From positions 105,871-169,870 of the forward strand of contig NZ_MDFM01000009.1 in the NCBI RefSeq assembly GCF_002939985.1: 64,000 nucleotides of DNA. The letters are read 5' to 3'. This DNA comes from Xanthomonas hortorum pv. cynarae. GTDB taxonomy: Bacteria; Pseudomonadota; Gammaproteobacteria; Xanthomonadales; Xanthomonadaceae. Of the stretch, positions 27,248-38,028 are shown one piece after another. Position numbers and translations under genes: made by a program. The number at the start of each line of letters is the position of its first letter. The stretch's first letter is position 1. The notes beneath the pieces are model-generated. The model searched no databases. It was not told the origin of the DNA and worked only from the letters and a program-made list of their open reading frames with translations.

Positions 27248-28693
27248 TCAGGCCTGCGTTCCGCCAACGGTGATGCCGTCGATCAGCAGCGAGGGCTGGC
27301 CGACGCCGACCGGCACGCTCTGCCCGTCCTTGCCGCACACGCCCACGCCTTCGTCCAGCGCCAGGTCATTGCCGATCATGCGCACCTTCTGCATGGTCTC
27401 CGGGCCGTTGCCGATCAGCGTGGCGCCCTTCACCGGCGCGGTGACCTTGCCGTCTTCGATCAGGTATGCCTCGGTGGCCGAGAACACGTACTTGCCGCTG
27501 GTGATGTCGACCTGGCCGCCGCCGAAGTTGACCGCGTAGATGCCCTTCTTGACCGAGCGGATCATTTCCTGCGGGTCGTGCTGCCCGGCGCGCATGTAGG
27601 TGTTGGTCATGCGCGGCATGGTCAGGTGCGCAAACGACTCACGGCGGCCGTTGCCGGTCGGCGCCACGCCCATCAGGCGCGCGTTGTGGGTGTCCTGCAT
27701 GTAGCCGACCAGCACGCCGTCTTCGATCAGCGTGGTGCACTGGGTGGGCGTGCCTTCGTCGTCGATATTGAGCGAGCCGCGACGGCCGTCCAGGGTGCCG
27801 TCATCGACGATGGTCACGCCCGGTGAGGCCACGCGCTCGCCGATGCGGCCGGCGTAGACGCTGGTGCCCTTGCGGTTGAAATCGCCTTCCAGGCCATGCC
27901 CGACCGCCTCGTGCAGCAGCACGCCGGGCCAGCCGGGACCGAGCACCACCTGCATCACGCCGGCCGGTGCGGGAATCGCATCCAGATTGACCAGGGCCTG
28001 GCGCAGCGCTTCGCGGGCGAAGCCTTCCGGGCGGCCGTCGGCGAACAGCTCGGCATAGCCGTAACGGCCGCCGCCACCGGAATAGCCGGATTCGCGGCGC
28101 CCGCCGTGTTCGACGATCACTTGCACGTTCATGCGCACCAGCGGGCGTACATCGGCGGCCAGCACGCCGTCGCTGCGGGCGATCAGTACCGTGTCCACGC
28201 CACCGGACAGGCTCACCATCACCTGTTTGACGCGCGGGTCGGCCGCGCGCACGTACTGGTCGATCCGGCGCAGCAACTCGACCTTGGTCGCGCTGTCCAT
28301 GTCGTCGATCGGGTCGGTGGCCGGGTACAGCGCACGGCCACTGCCGCGCACCAGCGTGCGGGTGGATTGCGCACCGCCGTCGCGCGAGATCGCGCGCGCG
28401 GACTGCGCCGCTTCCAGCAAGGCCTCGCGCTGGATATCGTCGGAATAGGCGAAGCCGGTCTTCTCGCCGGCAATCGCCCGCACGCCGACGCCTTGTTCGA
28501 TGGAATGCGCACCGTCCTTGACGATGCCGTCTTCCACGCTCCAGCTCTCGCGTCGCGAATGCTGGAAATACAGGTCGCCGAAGTCGATGCCCGGGCCCAA
28601 CAGGGCGCCGAAGGTGCGGTCGAGATGGCCGGTGTCCAGGCCGGAAGGAAGCAGCAGCCGGGTTTCGGCCAGAGTGAGAGCGTTATCGGTCAT
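27248..28693 (-). CDS. tldD: Metalloprotease TldD
   Basis: The 481-residue catalytic subunit of the TldD/TldE (PmbA) zinc peptidase, involved in maturation of small peptides. The zinc motif [11 protein letters not shown] (an HExxxH pattern with nearby glutamate) is present after [17 protein letters not shown]. The C-terminal [14 protein letters not shown] segment is typical. The N-terminal half carries the DFGDLYFQ and [11 protein letters not shown] substrate-domain segments. The partner gene pmbA is on the same strand about 800 bases downstream, with yjgA inverted between them. Upstream is yhdP, the usual neighbour of tldD in gammaproteobacteria, separated here by the plus-strand DUF6065 gene. 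Confidence 0.96.
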   Translation of the reverse strand: MTDNALTLAETRLLLPSGLDTGHLDRTFGALLGPGIDFGDLYFQHSRRESWSVEDGIVKDGAHSIEQGVGVRAIAGEKTGFAYSDDIQREALLEAAQSARAISRDGGAQSTRTLVRGSGRALYPATDPIDDMDSATKVELLRRIDQYVRAADPRVKQVMVSLSGGVDTVLIARSDGVLAADVRPLVRMNVQVIVEHGGRRESGYSGGGGRYGYAELFADGRPEGFAREALRQALVNLDAIPAPAGVMQVVLGPGWPGVLLHEAVGHGLEGDFNRKGTSVYAGRIGERVASPGVTIVDDGTLDGRRGSLNIDDEGTPTQCTTLIEDGVLVGYMQDTHNARLMGVAPTGNGRRESFAHLTMPRMTNTYMRAGQHDPQEMIRSVKKGIYAVNFGGGQVDITSGKYVFSATEAYLIEDGKVTAPVKGATLIGNGPETMQKVRMIGNDLALDEGVGVCGKDGQSVPVGVGQPSLLIDGITVGGTQA

Positions 28694-28792
28694 GCGATCA
28701 GGATGGGGCCCGCACGCCGGGGAGACAAGTCGTTCGGCTGAACGTGCGGCGCGGATATCATCGCAGGCCCGCCGCCCTGCCGACGCCCGCGC

Positions 28793-29560
28793 ATGAAGCT
28801 CACTGCCCACGTCCTGGATGGCCACACGCTGGACATCCGCCCCGCCCCGCACGAGCGCGACTGGATGGACGCCACCGACCAGCGCTATGCCTACCGCTGC
28901 CTGCCGCTGGCGGTCGCCAATGCGCATGGCTGGGAGCTGCTGTGCCAGGCCGGGTTCGAGGCCAGCTGGGACGGCCGCGATGGCCTGGACGCGATCCGGA
29001 TCAGTGCCGATGCAGGCACTACGGCACCGGCGATCAGCCACTTCGGCTATGGCGTGCTGACCTTTCACGTGCCCTGCCTGTTCCGCACCGAAGAAGGCAT
29101 CGATCTGTTCGTCACCGGGCCATTGAACCGGCCCAAGGACGGCATCGGCGCCTTGAGCGGCATGATCGAAACCGACTGGAGCCCGTACACCTTCACCATG
29201 AACTGGCGATTCACCCGGCCCGGGCGGGTGCGCTTCGACGCCGGCGAGCCGTTCTGCCATCTGTTTCCGCTGCCACGCCGTCTGATCGAGCAAGTGCAAC
29301 CGCAGTGGCAGCCGCTATCCGAGGCGCCGGAACTGGCGCGGCAGCATGCCGACTGGACCCACAGCCGCACGCGGTTTCTAAATGAATTGCCGGATGCGCA
29401 ATCGGCCGCCGCACGCGAGAAATGGCAGCGCGGCTATTTCCTCGGTGTGGCTGGCGCGGATCGAGCGCCAGCGCCGGGCCACCGTTCGCGTCTGCGCCTG
29501 CCGATGTTCGCGCGTACTGCCAGCGAAGACGAGGCGGATAACGGGATGCCAGCAGACTGA
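28793..29560 (+). CDS. DUF6065 family protein
   Basis: A 255-residue protein without signal peptide or membrane segments. The segments [33 protein letters not shown] and [24 protein letters not shown] text (here [14 protein letters not shown]) are the features I associate with DUF6065, whose function is unknown. The last 40 residues are basic and poorly conserved. It is an isolated plus-strand gene between the divergent tldD and the convergent yhdP, breaking an otherwise conserved housekeeping order. A DUF assignment from memory needs a profile check. Confidence 0.65.
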   Translation: MKLTAHVLDGHTLDIRPAPHERDWMDATDQRYAYRCLPLAVANAHGWELLCQAGFEASWDGRDGLDAIRISADAGTTAPAISHFGYGVLTFHVPCLFRTEEGIDLFVTGPLNRPKDGIGALSGMIETDWSPYTFTMNWRFTRPGRVRFDAGEPFCHLFPLPRRLIEQVQPQWQPLSEAPELARQHADWTHSRTRFLNELPDAQSAAAREKWQRGYFLGVAGADRAPAPGHRSRLRLPMFARTASEDEADNGMPAD

Positions 29561-29752
29561 GCACGTCAGCGTATGGGCGCGGCTCGCCACGTGCAGAGCT
29601 GACTGGAAGGCGCTAGGTGTATTCGATTTGCCCGGCGGGCGCTTCAACGCCTCAACGCCTCAGCACGACGGTGTGCGGACTGAATGGAAGCATTGCGCTC
29701 GGCGGGCTAGGCGCATTCGACTAACCCGCTGGGCACCGCATACTTACGCGCC

Positions 29753-32700
29753 TCAGCGCGGCGCTGCACCAGGCTTGCTGGAACTGCTAGCTGGCGCACT
29801 TGAAGAACTCGGCTTGCTTGGCGCACGCTCGCGCGCTTCGCGTTCCACCACGTCCACCTGCGGCTCCTTCCACGGGCCGGTGACGTGATAGGTCTTGGCA
29901 CCGATCGCGCCCAGCGGCTTGCTCAACACCGCATTGGCGGCCGCGCCCACCGCCGCGCCGACCGGGCCACCGGCCACGGCGCCGACCACGGCCAGCAGAT
30001 TGCCGGCCTTGGGATTCACGTCCACGGTCTGGTCGAAGGTCTGCGCACGCAGGTCGGTCAGCCCGCGGATGGCGATGTCGGCGGCCGGGCCTTCGATGCG
30101 GATGGCGTCGGTGCGTGCGAAACCATCGCCAAAGCGCACCTCGCCGGCCAGCTTGTTGAACGCCAGCCCCTTGGAGAAGAAGTCGCGGAAGTCGAACATC
30201 AGCCGGCGCGGCAACTGCGCCACGCTGAGCAGGCCGAGCACGCGGCCGGCACCGGGATCCACTTCCAGCAATTGGCCGTTGCGTACGTCGATCTTGAGGT
30301 CGCCATCCAGCGAACCGAGCGCAAAGCCGGTCGGCGAGCCCTGCCAGCCGGCGTTGAGCTCCAGCTGGCCTTCGCCACCGCGCAGCTGACCGCCCAGGGT
30401 GAGGTTTTGCAGCAGATTGCCGAGATTTCGGCTGTCCACGCGTGCCGATAGCCGGGTGCTGGCGGATTCGCCCTTGCCGCGCCAGGCGCCGGTCAGGCCG
30501 ATGCTCTGGTCGTTGGAGCGCAGCTGCAGCTGATCCACCTGCATGCCGTCGCTGAGCCGGCTGCTGCGCAAAATGGCGGCGCCCAGGGTCATCTTGCCGA
30601 CCTGCAGATCGTCGATATCCAGCGACAACGGCGGAATCGACACCGGGTCGAACTCGGCCACCGCGCGCCGCGCCGGCTCGGGCAGGGCGCCGGCCAGCGG
30701 GTCGCCCGGCTCGGGTGCGGCCGGTTCGGCAGGCGCCGCGACCGGCTGCCAATGCACGGTGCGCAGCTTGCCCTGCACGGCGGCACCGTCGGCATTGGGC
30801 ACCGTGAGCTGGCCGGCCAGGGACGGCCCGTCCAGTGTCACCGCCACCGCGTCGCGGGTCGGGCGCAGCCGCAGCCGGGTCTGCGGGAACACGCCGCCGA
30901 TCATCAGCAGTCTGTCCGCCTGCACGTCCACCTGCTGCAGTGGCACGGTGCTCTGTTTGGTCTCCGGCTGGCCCGGCAGCGGCGGCATCTCCGGCTCGCT
31001 GCTGCCGCGGGCCAGGCTGATCCAGTCGATCGCATCCAGCGAGGCGGTGCGGCCGGTGACGATCAAACCGTTGGCCGGTGGGCGCTCGCTGACCGTGTCG
31101 GTGCCCATCACCACGCGCACGCCAGTCTGGTTGCCCTGGCTGCTGGCCTTGAGCGCCACCAGCTTGCCGAACGCCACATCGATATCGCCATCGCCGACCG
31201 GCAAGGCCACCTTGACCTGGGTGTCCAACGGCTGGGTGGCCGCCTTGTCCAGCGGCGCGGGCAGATCCAGGGTGGTGCCGACCAGGTCCGAGCGCAGGCT
31301 CAACATCGCCTTCGCATCGGTCTGGCCCGGCGGCGGCAATGGCACATCCACGCCCACCTGCCAGGGCGCGCTGCCGTGCACGTACGGGCGCAGCCATTCC
31401 ATCTGCGGCGCGCGGTCGAACAATTCCTTGGCATCCAGGGTGGCGGCAAAGCGCGCTTCGAACGCCTGCTTCGGGTCCTGCACAAAGCCGCCGGCACGCA
31501 AGGACAACTCGCCGCTGCGGCCCTGGTGCTGCACGCTCAACTGCTCGGCGGCAAAGCCGGTGTCGCGGTAGTCGGCCTGGCCGCTGACCTGGTCGAAGGC
31601 CAGATTCCAGCGCGCGTCGGCCAGCTTGGCACCCTGCAGCGCGACCGTGCCCTGCAGATGCCCGCCCACACCCTTGCTGCGTAACGGGCGCAGCAGATCG
31701 AAGCTCACCGTTGCCGGGCCGGACACCGTGAGGTTGCGCAAGGTGTCGCCGTAGCGACGCTCCAACGGACTTTTGCGCAGCATGCTCAGCAGCTGCGTGG
31801 CGTCGGCCTGGGTGGAGGCGCGCACGTAGAGTTCGGAGGTGGCGAAATTGGGAATGCCGGCCTCAAGCCGGGTGATTGGCGCGCCAGCCAGCTCGCCACT
31901 TCCCTGCAGGGAGAAGCCGTTGCCGAGGAAGCTCAGATCGGCCTGCACCTGCTCCATCGCCGGCCACTCGGGATTGAAGGGGATCACGCCGTCGCGAATA
32001 TGGCCGAACGCTTCGAAGCGCCCGTCGTTGCCTTCGAACGGCCAGTCGTCCAGATCGCCACTGACCAGACCGGTGCCGCCGGTGATCACGCCGCCGGCTA
32101 CCGCCTTGTCCAGCCAGTCGATGGCGGGCTTGCTCATCTTCGAGCGGATCCAGAATTTACGCGCCACCGGCAAGGCGACATCGTCCAGTTGCGTGGCCAG
32201 CTGGATGCGCGGGCGGCTGCCATCGTTCTGGAACCACAGCCCGCCGCGCACATTGGCGCCGTAGTCCTTGGCCTGCACCCGCAAGGCCGGCGTGGCGACC
32301 TGCCAGCCGGCGCCGTCGCGCCAGCCGACGAGCTTGCCGGCCAGCTGGATCTCGTGCGCCACCCCGAAGCCGGTCGGCCAGTCGAAACGCACCGTGGCAT
32401 CGGGCGCGGTATCCAGCTCGACCGCCTGCGCATCGCCATCGATCTGCCCGCGCAAACCGCTGATGCCTGGCGCGTTGCCCACCGGTAGGAACGCCAATTC
32501 GTCGATCCGGCCCTGCGCGCGCAGGGCACCGCCCTGCTCGCCTGCGACCTGCAGGTCGGTCACGCGCAGCTGCGGTCTGGACAAACTCAACCAGCGCCGC
32601 AAGGTGGGCGACAGGTGGTCGCTCAATGCCGCCGCTGCGATCAGACCGGAGACATCCACATGTTTGCCGACCACCGCGTAACGGCGCCCGCCGGCGATGC

Positions 32701-33676
32701 TCAACCCATCCAACTGCTGCAATTTGGCCGCCTGGCCCAGCCGCAGCAGCGGCGCATCCACCCGCCAGCCGCCTTCGATGGTCTGCCAGCGCGCGCGCGC
32801 GCGCAGCCGCTCCCACACCAGCGTGCGGCGTGCGGTTTCATCCGGCAACGCGGCACCGGACAAGCGCACCTGTTGAAGATATGCATCCACGGTGACACCG
32901 GTGATGCGGCGCGCACGCAGTTGTGCCCACGCCTGCAGCCGTCCGCTGCCGCCATCCACGCGCATGCCGCCGACGTGCAGCAACGAGGCCCACGCGGCCA
33001 GATCTGCGGGGTCGGCCTGCGCATAGGCGCTGCCGTCGCCGCTGTTGCGATCGAACTCCAGCACGGTGGTCAACGGTGCGCGCTGCACATCGATCCAGGC
33101 ATGGCTGCCGACTTTCACTGTCGAACCGCTGACACGCAGACGCAGGTCGATGCGCGGCAACGTGGTGTCCAGGCCGATCGAGGGCGCGGTCACATGCAAA
33201 CGCGCCTCGGCCACCTGGATTTCACCAAGGCGACGCAACGCTTCCAAGGGGTCGGCACGCCGCGCGGCCGGCAAGCCCTGCACCGACCACACGCCGTCAT
33301 CGCTACGCTGCAGCGTCAGTGCCAGACCACGCAGGCGGACTTCGGTCAGCGAATGGCCGGGCAACAGGCCGGCGTACATCGCCAGCAGGATTTCGGCCTG
33401 GCCCACGCGCACTTCGCCATGCGGACCGATCCGCAACCCATCCAGCCGCAACAGCGGACCGCGTCGGGTCCACTCGGTCTGCAGGCGATCGAAGGCAATG
33501 GGCTGGCCGGCGCGCTGACTCAACCACGCGGCGATCTGCTGCGGCCGCTGCTCGGCAAGCGGCAACGCCTGGCTGGCCGCACCCACCAGCAATGCGATCG
33601 CCACCAGCACGAGTGCGGTGGCGGTGATCGCGTAGCGGCGAAACAGACGCAGACGGCGGCGCAGCGGGGTGGGCAT
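29753..33676 (-). CDS. yhdP: YhdP family AsmA-like envelope protein (phospholipid transport)
   Basis: A 1307-residue inner-membrane-anchored periplasmic protein. The N-terminal basic stretch and single transmembrane segment (about residues 15-37, TATALVLVAIALLVGAA) are followed by the AsmA-like beta-rich repeat region. The C-terminus has the DUF3971/AsmA_2 features, such as GEVRFGDGFARTD, IEGPAADIAIRGLTDLRAQ and DQTVDVNPKAGNLLAVVGAVAGGPVGAAVG. In E. coli YhdP, TamB and YdbH carry phospholipids to the outer membrane. The tail is serine/alanine/lysine-rich. The ATG at 33676 gives the expected N-terminus. It lies downstream of rng, in the widely conserved rng-yhdP-tldD order. Confidence 0.93.
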   Translation of the reverse strand: MPTPLRRRLRLFRRYAITATALVLVAIALLVGAASQALPLAEQRPQQIAAWLSQRAGQPIAFDRLQTEWTRRGPLLRLDGLRIGPHGEVRVGQAEILLAMYAGLLPGHSLTEVRLRGLALTLQRSDDGVWSVQGLPAARRADPLEALRRLGEIQVAEARLHVTAPSIGLDTTLPRIDLRLRVSGSTVKVGSHAWIDVQRAPLTTVLEFDRNSGDGSAYAQADPADLAAWASLLHVGGMRVDGGSGRLQAWAQLRARRITGVTVDAYLQQVRLSGAALPDETARRTLVWERLRARARWQTIEGGWRVDAPLLRLGQAAKLQQLDGLSIAGGRRYAVVGKHVDVSGLIAAAALSDHLSPTLRRWLSLSRPQLRVTDLQVAGEQGGALRAQGRIDELAFLPVGNAPGISGLRGQIDGDAQAVELDTAPDATVRFDWPTGFGVAHEIQLAGKLVGWRDGAGWQVATPALRVQAKDYGANVRGGLWFQNDGSRPRIQLATQLDDVALPVARKFWIRSKMSKPAIDWLDKAVAGGVITGGTGLVSGDLDDWPFEGNDGRFEAFGHIRDGVIPFNPEWPAMEQVQADLSFLGNGFSLQGSGELAGAPITRLEAGIPNFATSELYVRASTQADATQLLSMLRKSPLERRYGDTLRNLTVSGPATVSFDLLRPLRSKGVGGHLQGTVALQGAKLADARWNLAFDQVSGQADYRDTGFAAEQLSVQHQGRSGELSLRAGGFVQDPKQAFEARFAATLDAKELFDRAPQMEWLRPYVHGSAPWQVGVDVPLPPPGQTDAKAMLSLRSDLVGTTLDLPAPLDKAATQPLDTQVKVALPVGDGDIDVAFGKLVALKASSQGNQTGVRVVMGTDTVSERPPANGLIVTGRTASLDAIDWISLARGSSEPEMPPLPGQPETKQSTVPLQQVDVQADRLLMIGGVFPQTRLRLRPTRDAVAVTLDGPSLAGQLTVPNADGAAVQGKLRTVHWQPVAAPAEPAAPEPGDPLAGALPEPARRAVAEFDPVSIPPLSLDIDDLQVGKMTLGAAILRSSRLSDGMQVDQLQLRSNDQSIGLTGAWRGKGESASTRLSARVDSRNLGNLLQNLTLGGQLRGGEGQLELNAGWQGSPTGFALGSLDGDLKIDVRNGQLLEVDPGAGRVLGLLSVAQLPRRLMFDFRDFFSKGLAFNKLAGEVRFGDGFARTDAIRIEGPAADIAIRGLTDLRAQTFDQTVDVNPKAGNLLAVVGAVAGGPVGAAVGAAANAVLSKPLGAIGAKTYHVTGPWKEPQVDVVEREARERAPSKPSSSSAPASSSSKPGAAPR

Positions 33677-33845
33677 TAACGGCGGGGAATGGTGAATAGG
33701 GAATAGGGAATCGCAGGAGCACAAACCGCGCCGCGCACACGATCATCCATCCGCGTGCGCCGCCATTCTAAAGATGTCACTGGCACCCCGCAGAGCGCCT
33801 TTCGCTCCACCCCCATTCCCGATTCCCGGCTCTCCATTCCCGAAC

Positions 33846-35345
33846 TCACAGCAACACCACATCGAACTGCTCCTGCAGATACTGGTCGTCGGACTGGAAG
33901 CGGATGCTCTTGCCCAGAAACTCCTCCAGCTCGGCCACGGCCGCCGATTCTTCGTCGGTGATCCGCGCCACCACTTTGGATGAGGCGATCACCAGCAGCC
34001 GCGCCGCGTCGAACTGGCGCACCGCACGGGTGATCTCGCGAAAGATCTCGTAGGTCACCGTCTCGGCGGTCTTGATGGTGCCGCGCCCGCTGCACTGGCC
34101 GCAGGTTTCCGACAGCTGCCGCTCCAGGCTTTCGACGGTGCGCTTGCGGGTCATTTCGACCAACCCCAGCGGCGAGAATTCGTACACCGTGGTCTTGGCG
34201 TGATCGCGTGCCAGCGCCTTTTCCAGCGTGCGCAGCACCTGGCGGCGATGCTCGGCATCGTCCATGTCGATGAAGTCGATGATGATGATCCCGCCCAGGT
34301 TGCGCAGCCGTAGCTGCCGCGCCACCGCTTGCGCGGCCTCCAGGTTGGTGCGGAACACGGTTTCTTCGAGATTGCGCTGGCCGACGAACGAACCGGTGTT
34401 GACGTCGATGGTGGTCATCGCCTCGGTCTGGTCGATCACCAGATAGCCACCGGACTTGAGCGGCACCTGCTTGTTCAGCGCGCGCCCGATCTCGTCCTCG
34501 ACCCCGTAGAGGTCGAAGATCGGCCGGTCGCCGGTGTACAGCTCCAGCCGCTCGGCCAGCACCGGCATGTACTTGGCCACGAACGCCTGCAGCTGCACGA
34601 AGGTTTCGTTGGAATCGACCTTGACCTTTTCCACGTCGCGGCGGATCAGGTCGCGCACCGCACGCAGCGGCAGGCTCAGGTCTTCGTAGATGATGCTGCA
34701 CGGCGGCGCTTCCCGGCCGCGCCGCTCCACCACGTTCCAGACCCGCGACAGATAGGCGATGTCCTCGGCCAGCGCCTCGGCCGGCTGGCCTTCGGCATTG
34801 GTGCGGATGATGTAGCCGAAGCCGCCGTGCTGGGCCGAGACCTCGCTGACGATGGTCTTCAGGCGCAGCCGCTCGGCCTCGTCTTCGATCCGCGCCGACA
34901 CCCCGACGATCTTGGACTGCGGCAGCAGCACCAGATAGCGCGAGGGAATGCTGATCTGGGTGGTCAACCGCGCGCCCTTGGTGCCGATCGGGTCCTTGAC
35001 CACCTGCACCACGATGTCCTGGCCGTCGCGCAGCAGCTCCACGATCGGCACCGAGGCCGCCGGCGGCGGCGGGATCGGGGTCTCTTCGGTATCGACCACG
35101 CTGGCCGGCGCGGGCGCCGGGCGGATCACGTCGTTGGCGTGCAGGAACGCGGCGCGCTCCAGACCCAGTTCGACGAACGCCGCCTGCATGCCGGGCATCA
35201 CCCGCTGCACCTTGCCCTTGTAGATATTGCCGACCACGCCACGGCGCCAACCGCGCTCGATATGCAGTTCCTGCAGCATGCCGTTCTCGATCACCGCCAC
35301 GCGGGTCTCGCGCGGGGTGACGTTGACCAAAATCTCTTCCGACAT
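33846..35345 (-). CDS. rng: Ribonuclease G
   Basis: A 499-residue single-strand-specific endoribonuclease that matures the 5' end of 16S rRNA and helps turn over mRNA. The S1-like domain near the N-terminus (GNIYKGKVQRVMPGMQAAFVELG) contains an insertion rich in proline. The DNase-I-like catalytic domain has the metal-binding aspartates in MTTIDVNTGSF and IIIIDFIDMD. The zinc-link CxxC is in ETCGQCSGRG. The length is typical of RNase G, and there is no RNase E degradosome tail. Its ATG (35345) overlaps the maf stop as TGATG, so translation is coupled to maf. Confidence 0.96.
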   Translation of the reverse strand: MSEEILVNVTPRETRVAVIENGMLQELHIERGWRRGVVGNIYKGKVQRVMPGMQAAFVELGLERAAFLHANDVIRPAPAPASVVDTEETPIPPPPAASVPIVELLRDGQDIVVQVVKDPIGTKGARLTTQISIPSRYLVLLPQSKIVGVSARIEDEAERLRLKTIVSEVSAQHGGFGYIIRTNAEGQPAEALAEDIAYLSRVWNVVERRGREAPPCSIIYEDLSLPLRAVRDLIRRDVEKVKVDSNETFVQLQAFVAKYMPVLAERLELYTGDRPIFDLYGVEDEIGRALNKQVPLKSGGYLVIDQTEAMTTIDVNTGSFVGQRNLEETVFRTNLEAAQAVARQLRLRNLGGIIIIDFIDMDDAEHRRQVLRTLEKALARDHAKTTVYEFSPLGLVEMTRKRTVESLERQLSETCGQCSGRGTIKTAETVTYEIFREITRAVRQFDAARLLVIASSKVVARITDEESAAVAELEEFLGKSIRFQSDDQYLQEQFDVVLL

Positions 35346-35917
35346 CAATGCGCTCCGAAGGCTGTGAGCAACTGCGAGGTGTGAAATAAGGGCAATCCCA
35401 TCACGCCCGAATAGCTACCGGACAGATGGCTGATAAAACGTTCGGCGCGTCCCTGGATCGCGTACGCACCGGCCTTACCCATCGGCTCGCCGCAGGCCGC
35501 ATAGGCAGCGATCTGCGCAGCATCGAGCGTGTCGAACGTGACCTCCGATACCACCAACGCCTGCGCCGGGGCGCGTTGTGCGCAGACTAGAACCACCGCC
35601 GTGAGCACCTGGTGGGTGCGCCCTGACAGCAAGCTCAACATCGCGATCGCATCGGCCACATCGACCGGCTTGCCGAACACCCGCTCGCCCAACACCACCT
35701 CGGTATCGGAGCCCAGCACGATCGCATCGGGGTCGCTGGCCTGCACCTGCGCCAGCCCGGCGCGCGCCTTGTCCAGCGCAACGCGTTGCACGTAGTGCGC
35801 GGGCGATTCGTCGGGCGCGCGCAGCTCGGGCACGTCCAGTTGTAAGGTCTGGAACGGTACATCCAGGCGTTGCAGGAGTTCTTGTCGGCGCGGCGACCGG
35901 GAGGCGAGATAAAGCAT
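35345..35917 (-). CDS. maf: Maf family nucleotide pyrophosphatase
   Basis: A 190-residue cytoplasmic house-cleaning enzyme that hydrolyses non-canonical or modified nucleoside triphosphates. The opening [17 protein letters not shown] is the Maf signature, followed by RVALDKA, the catalytic [10 protein letters not shown] and [16 protein letters not shown]. The last pattern is closer to the dTTP/UTP-type branch (YhdE-like, adjacent to rng in E. coli) than to the m7GTP-type. Starts at 35917 and 35941 are both possible. The shorter fits the family, though its ribosome-binding site is very close. The stop overlaps the rng start. Confidence 0.93.
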   Translation of the reverse strand: MLYLASRSPRRQELLQRLDVPFQTLQLDVPELRAPDESPAHYVQRVALDKARAGLAQVQASDPDAIVLGSDTEVVLGERVFGKPVDVADAIAMLSLLSGRTHQVLTAVVLVCAQRAPAQALVVSEVTFDTLDAAQIAAYAACGEPMGKAGAYAIQGRAERFISHLSGSYSGVMGLPLFHTSQLLTAFGAH

Positions 35918-36039
35918 CCTTCCAGCATACCTGTTGCCCATGCTCGCCCGCTTGCTTGCATGGGACACAGTGGTCGCGTTCGACTCACAACATGTTCATC
36001 GAACTCACAACACGCTCTGCAGACACACAAGGAGATCTC

Positions 36040-36774
36040 ATGCGTACCACCTTCAAGCCGTTGTTGCTGGCCCTCTCGATTGCTGCCGGAACCGCCATGA
36101 CCGCCCATGCTCAACCTGCGTCGAGTTACACCATTCCCAACGACGGCACCTTGCTCAATGTGTCGGCCGAAGCGGAAGCCAAGCGCGTGCCGGACATCGC
36201 CACGCTGTCTGCCGGCGTGGTCACCCAGGCTGCCGACGGCAACGCCGCCATGCGCCAGAACGCCGAGCAGATGAACAAAGTGCTGGCCGCCGTCAAGGCC
36301 GCCGGCATCGCCGACAAGGATGTGCAGACCAGCGGCATCAACCTCAGCCCGCAGTACACCTACAAAGAAAACGAAGCGCCCAAGATCAACGGCTACCAGG
36401 CCAGCAACACGGTCAACCTCAAGGTCCGCGACATCACCCGCCTGGGCAAGGTGCTCGACGCCCTGGTCGCCCAGGGCGCCAACGACATCAACGGACCCAG
36501 CTTCTCGATCGACCAGCCCGAGCCGGTCTACGACGAAGCACGCGTGGCTGCACTGAAAAAGGCCCAGGCCCGCGCAGACACCTACGCCAAGTCGCTCGGC
36601 CTGAAGGTGCGCCGCATCGTCAGCATCTCCGAAGGCCGCAGCGGTGGCGGCGTGCGCCCGATGATGATGGCCGCCTCGATGCGCTCGGCCAAGGTCGAGA
36701 TGGACACCCCGGTCGCACCGGGCGAGAGCACGCTATCGATCAACCTGGATGTGACGTTCGAATTGGGGCGTTGA
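36040..36774 (+). CDS. SIMPL domain-containing periplasmic protein
   Basis: A 244-residue exported protein with a signal peptide ending AHAQP and a consensus AAGGAG ribosome-binding site seven bases before the ATG. The SIMPL (DUF541) domain covers most of the mature protein. It includes LLNVSAEAEAKRVPDIATLS, YQASNTVNLKVRDI and DEARVAALKKAQARADTYAKSLG. Family members such as YggE and BP26 form ring-like oligomers and have been linked to oxidative-stress protection, but no enzymatic function is known. It is a single-gene unit ended by a strong terminator and is divergent from maf. Confidence 0.92.
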   Translation: MRTTFKPLLLALSIAAGTAMTAHAQPASSYTIPNDGTLLNVSAEAEAKRVPDIATLSAGVVTQAADGNAAMRQNAEQMNKVLAAVKAAGIADKDVQTSGINLSPQYTYKENEAPKINGYQASNTVNLKVRDITRLGKVLDALVAQGANDINGPSFSIDQPEPVYDEARVAALKKAQARADTYAKSLGLKVRRIVSISEGRSGGGVRPMMMAASMRSAKVEMDTPVAPGESTLSINLDVTFELGR

Positions 36775-36807
36775 CCGGATCGAAACCGAGCGTGAACTGA
36801 TTTTTCT

Positions 36808-36838
36808 GACTGCCCTCTCCTGAGGGCAGTTTTTTTTT
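36808..36838 (+). terminator. Rho-independent terminator after the SIMPL gene
   Basis: CTGCCCTC pairs with GAGGGCAG around TCCT and is followed by nine or more T residues. The remaining bases up to the tonB start show no further element. Confidence 0.95.
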
Positions 36839-37096
36839 GGGAAAACCGAAAATTCTGCTGCCTCTTCTTGGCGTGTCATATGCGACCACCTCTAGTCGTA
36901 CGCGCGGTCGTACGCGAGTCTGCCGCACTAGCCAAGCTGCCCGAATCGATACGCCCGGAGTCAATCGGCGAGCCATCGCCGACGCTGCGAAATCACTTGT
37001 GTCCACACAAAGGTCGCGGTAAACCTACGTCACCGGATGGTGGTGTGCGTCCGGGTCGCGCTGGTCCGTTCCGCAGTTCCGTTGAGGAGGTGGATG

Positions 37097-37777
37097 ATGG
37101 TTCTCACGCAATCGCAGGTTTCTTCCCGATCCACAGGCATCGACACCTCGCGCGTTCTGGCGATGAGTACGGCCGTGGCGTTGCATTTGCTGGCCGGCGG
37201 GCTGTTGCTGATTCCGCTCTCGTACCGGGCGATTCCGCAGCAGCCCACGCCCAAAGAACGTTGGGTCATGCCGATGACGATCCCAACGCCACCCGTCCCG
37301 CCAGCGGTGTTCCCGATCGAAGTGAAGTTCAAGCCACAGGCGACGCAGACACCGCCGACCGCCGTGCCGGTGCAGGTACAGGTGCAAACACCAGTGGTGA
37401 ATCAGGCACCGTTGGTGGACAGCGCAGCGCTTGCCTTGCCCGCTGTCTCCGACGCGATAGCTGACAGCGCTCCGGCCATTGCCGCACCCAGCGGCCCGGT
37501 CGAGGCAGGCCAACTGCAGTATCTGAGTTCACCGGCGCCGGGTTACCCGGTGGCCGCATTGCGTGCCGGGCAGCAAGGCACGGTGCTGCTACGCGTGTTG
37601 GTCGGTACCGATGGGCGCCCGACCGAAGTGAGCGTGCAGACCAGCAGCGGTCATCGCGCACTCGATCTGGCGGCGCGTAGCCAGGTGCTGCGCAGCTGGC
37701 GTTTCCAGCCGGCGATGCAGAACGGTCAAGCCGTGCAGGCGTATGGCCTGGTACCGGTGAGTTTTTCGTTGAATTGA
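37097..37777 (+). CDS. Energy transducer TonB
   Basis: A 226-residue inner-membrane-anchored protein that transfers proton-motive energy to TonB-dependent outer-membrane receptors. It has one N-terminal transmembrane segment (about residues 25-45), a proline/valine-rich periplasmic linker, and the TonB C-terminal domain with PGYPVAALRAGQQGTVLLRVLVGTDGRP and SWRFQPAMQNG. GAGGAGG lies three bases before an ATG at 37094 and six before the ATG at 37097, and the second is better placed. No exbB or exbD genes are adjacent. Xanthomonads carry many TonB paralogues, so this one may serve a subset of receptors. Confidence 0.92.
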   Translation: MVLTQSQVSSRSTGIDTSRVLAMSTAVALHLLAGGLLLIPLSYRAIPQQPTPKERWVMPMTIPTPPVPPAVFPIEVKFKPQATQTPPTAVPVQVQVQTPVVNQAPLVDSAALALPAVSDAIADSAPAIAAPSGPVEAGQLQYLSSPAPGYPVAALRAGQQGTVLLRVLVGTDGRPTEVSVQTSSGHRALDLAARSQVLRSWRFQPAMQNGQAVQAYGLVPVSFSLN

Positions 37778-38028
37778 GTGAGTCTGGAATGCGGCGGCTC
37801 GGCCTTCGAGTCGCCGCATACACGCAGTGCGCCACATCAGACCGGCATAGAAGCGCTCCGAGAGCAGGTGTTCGTGCAATGGATTTCCAATTGCCGGGCA
37901 CAGCCTCCTGACAAGTGCTCGCGATGCAATGTCAGCAGCACACACGATCCAATGCAGCGGTGACCGGCTGGTCACCACGACAGGCAACAGCAGCGGCTAT
38001 TGGCACACCGCAAAACCTTGGTCACCAC

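Noticed and set aside
29600..29745. Two similar stretches (GCTAGGTGTATTCGA and GCTAGGCGCATTCGA) after the DUF6065 gene
   Set aside because: The similarity is short and imperfect, with no symmetry and no other copies seen in the window. It was left out of the features as unsupported.
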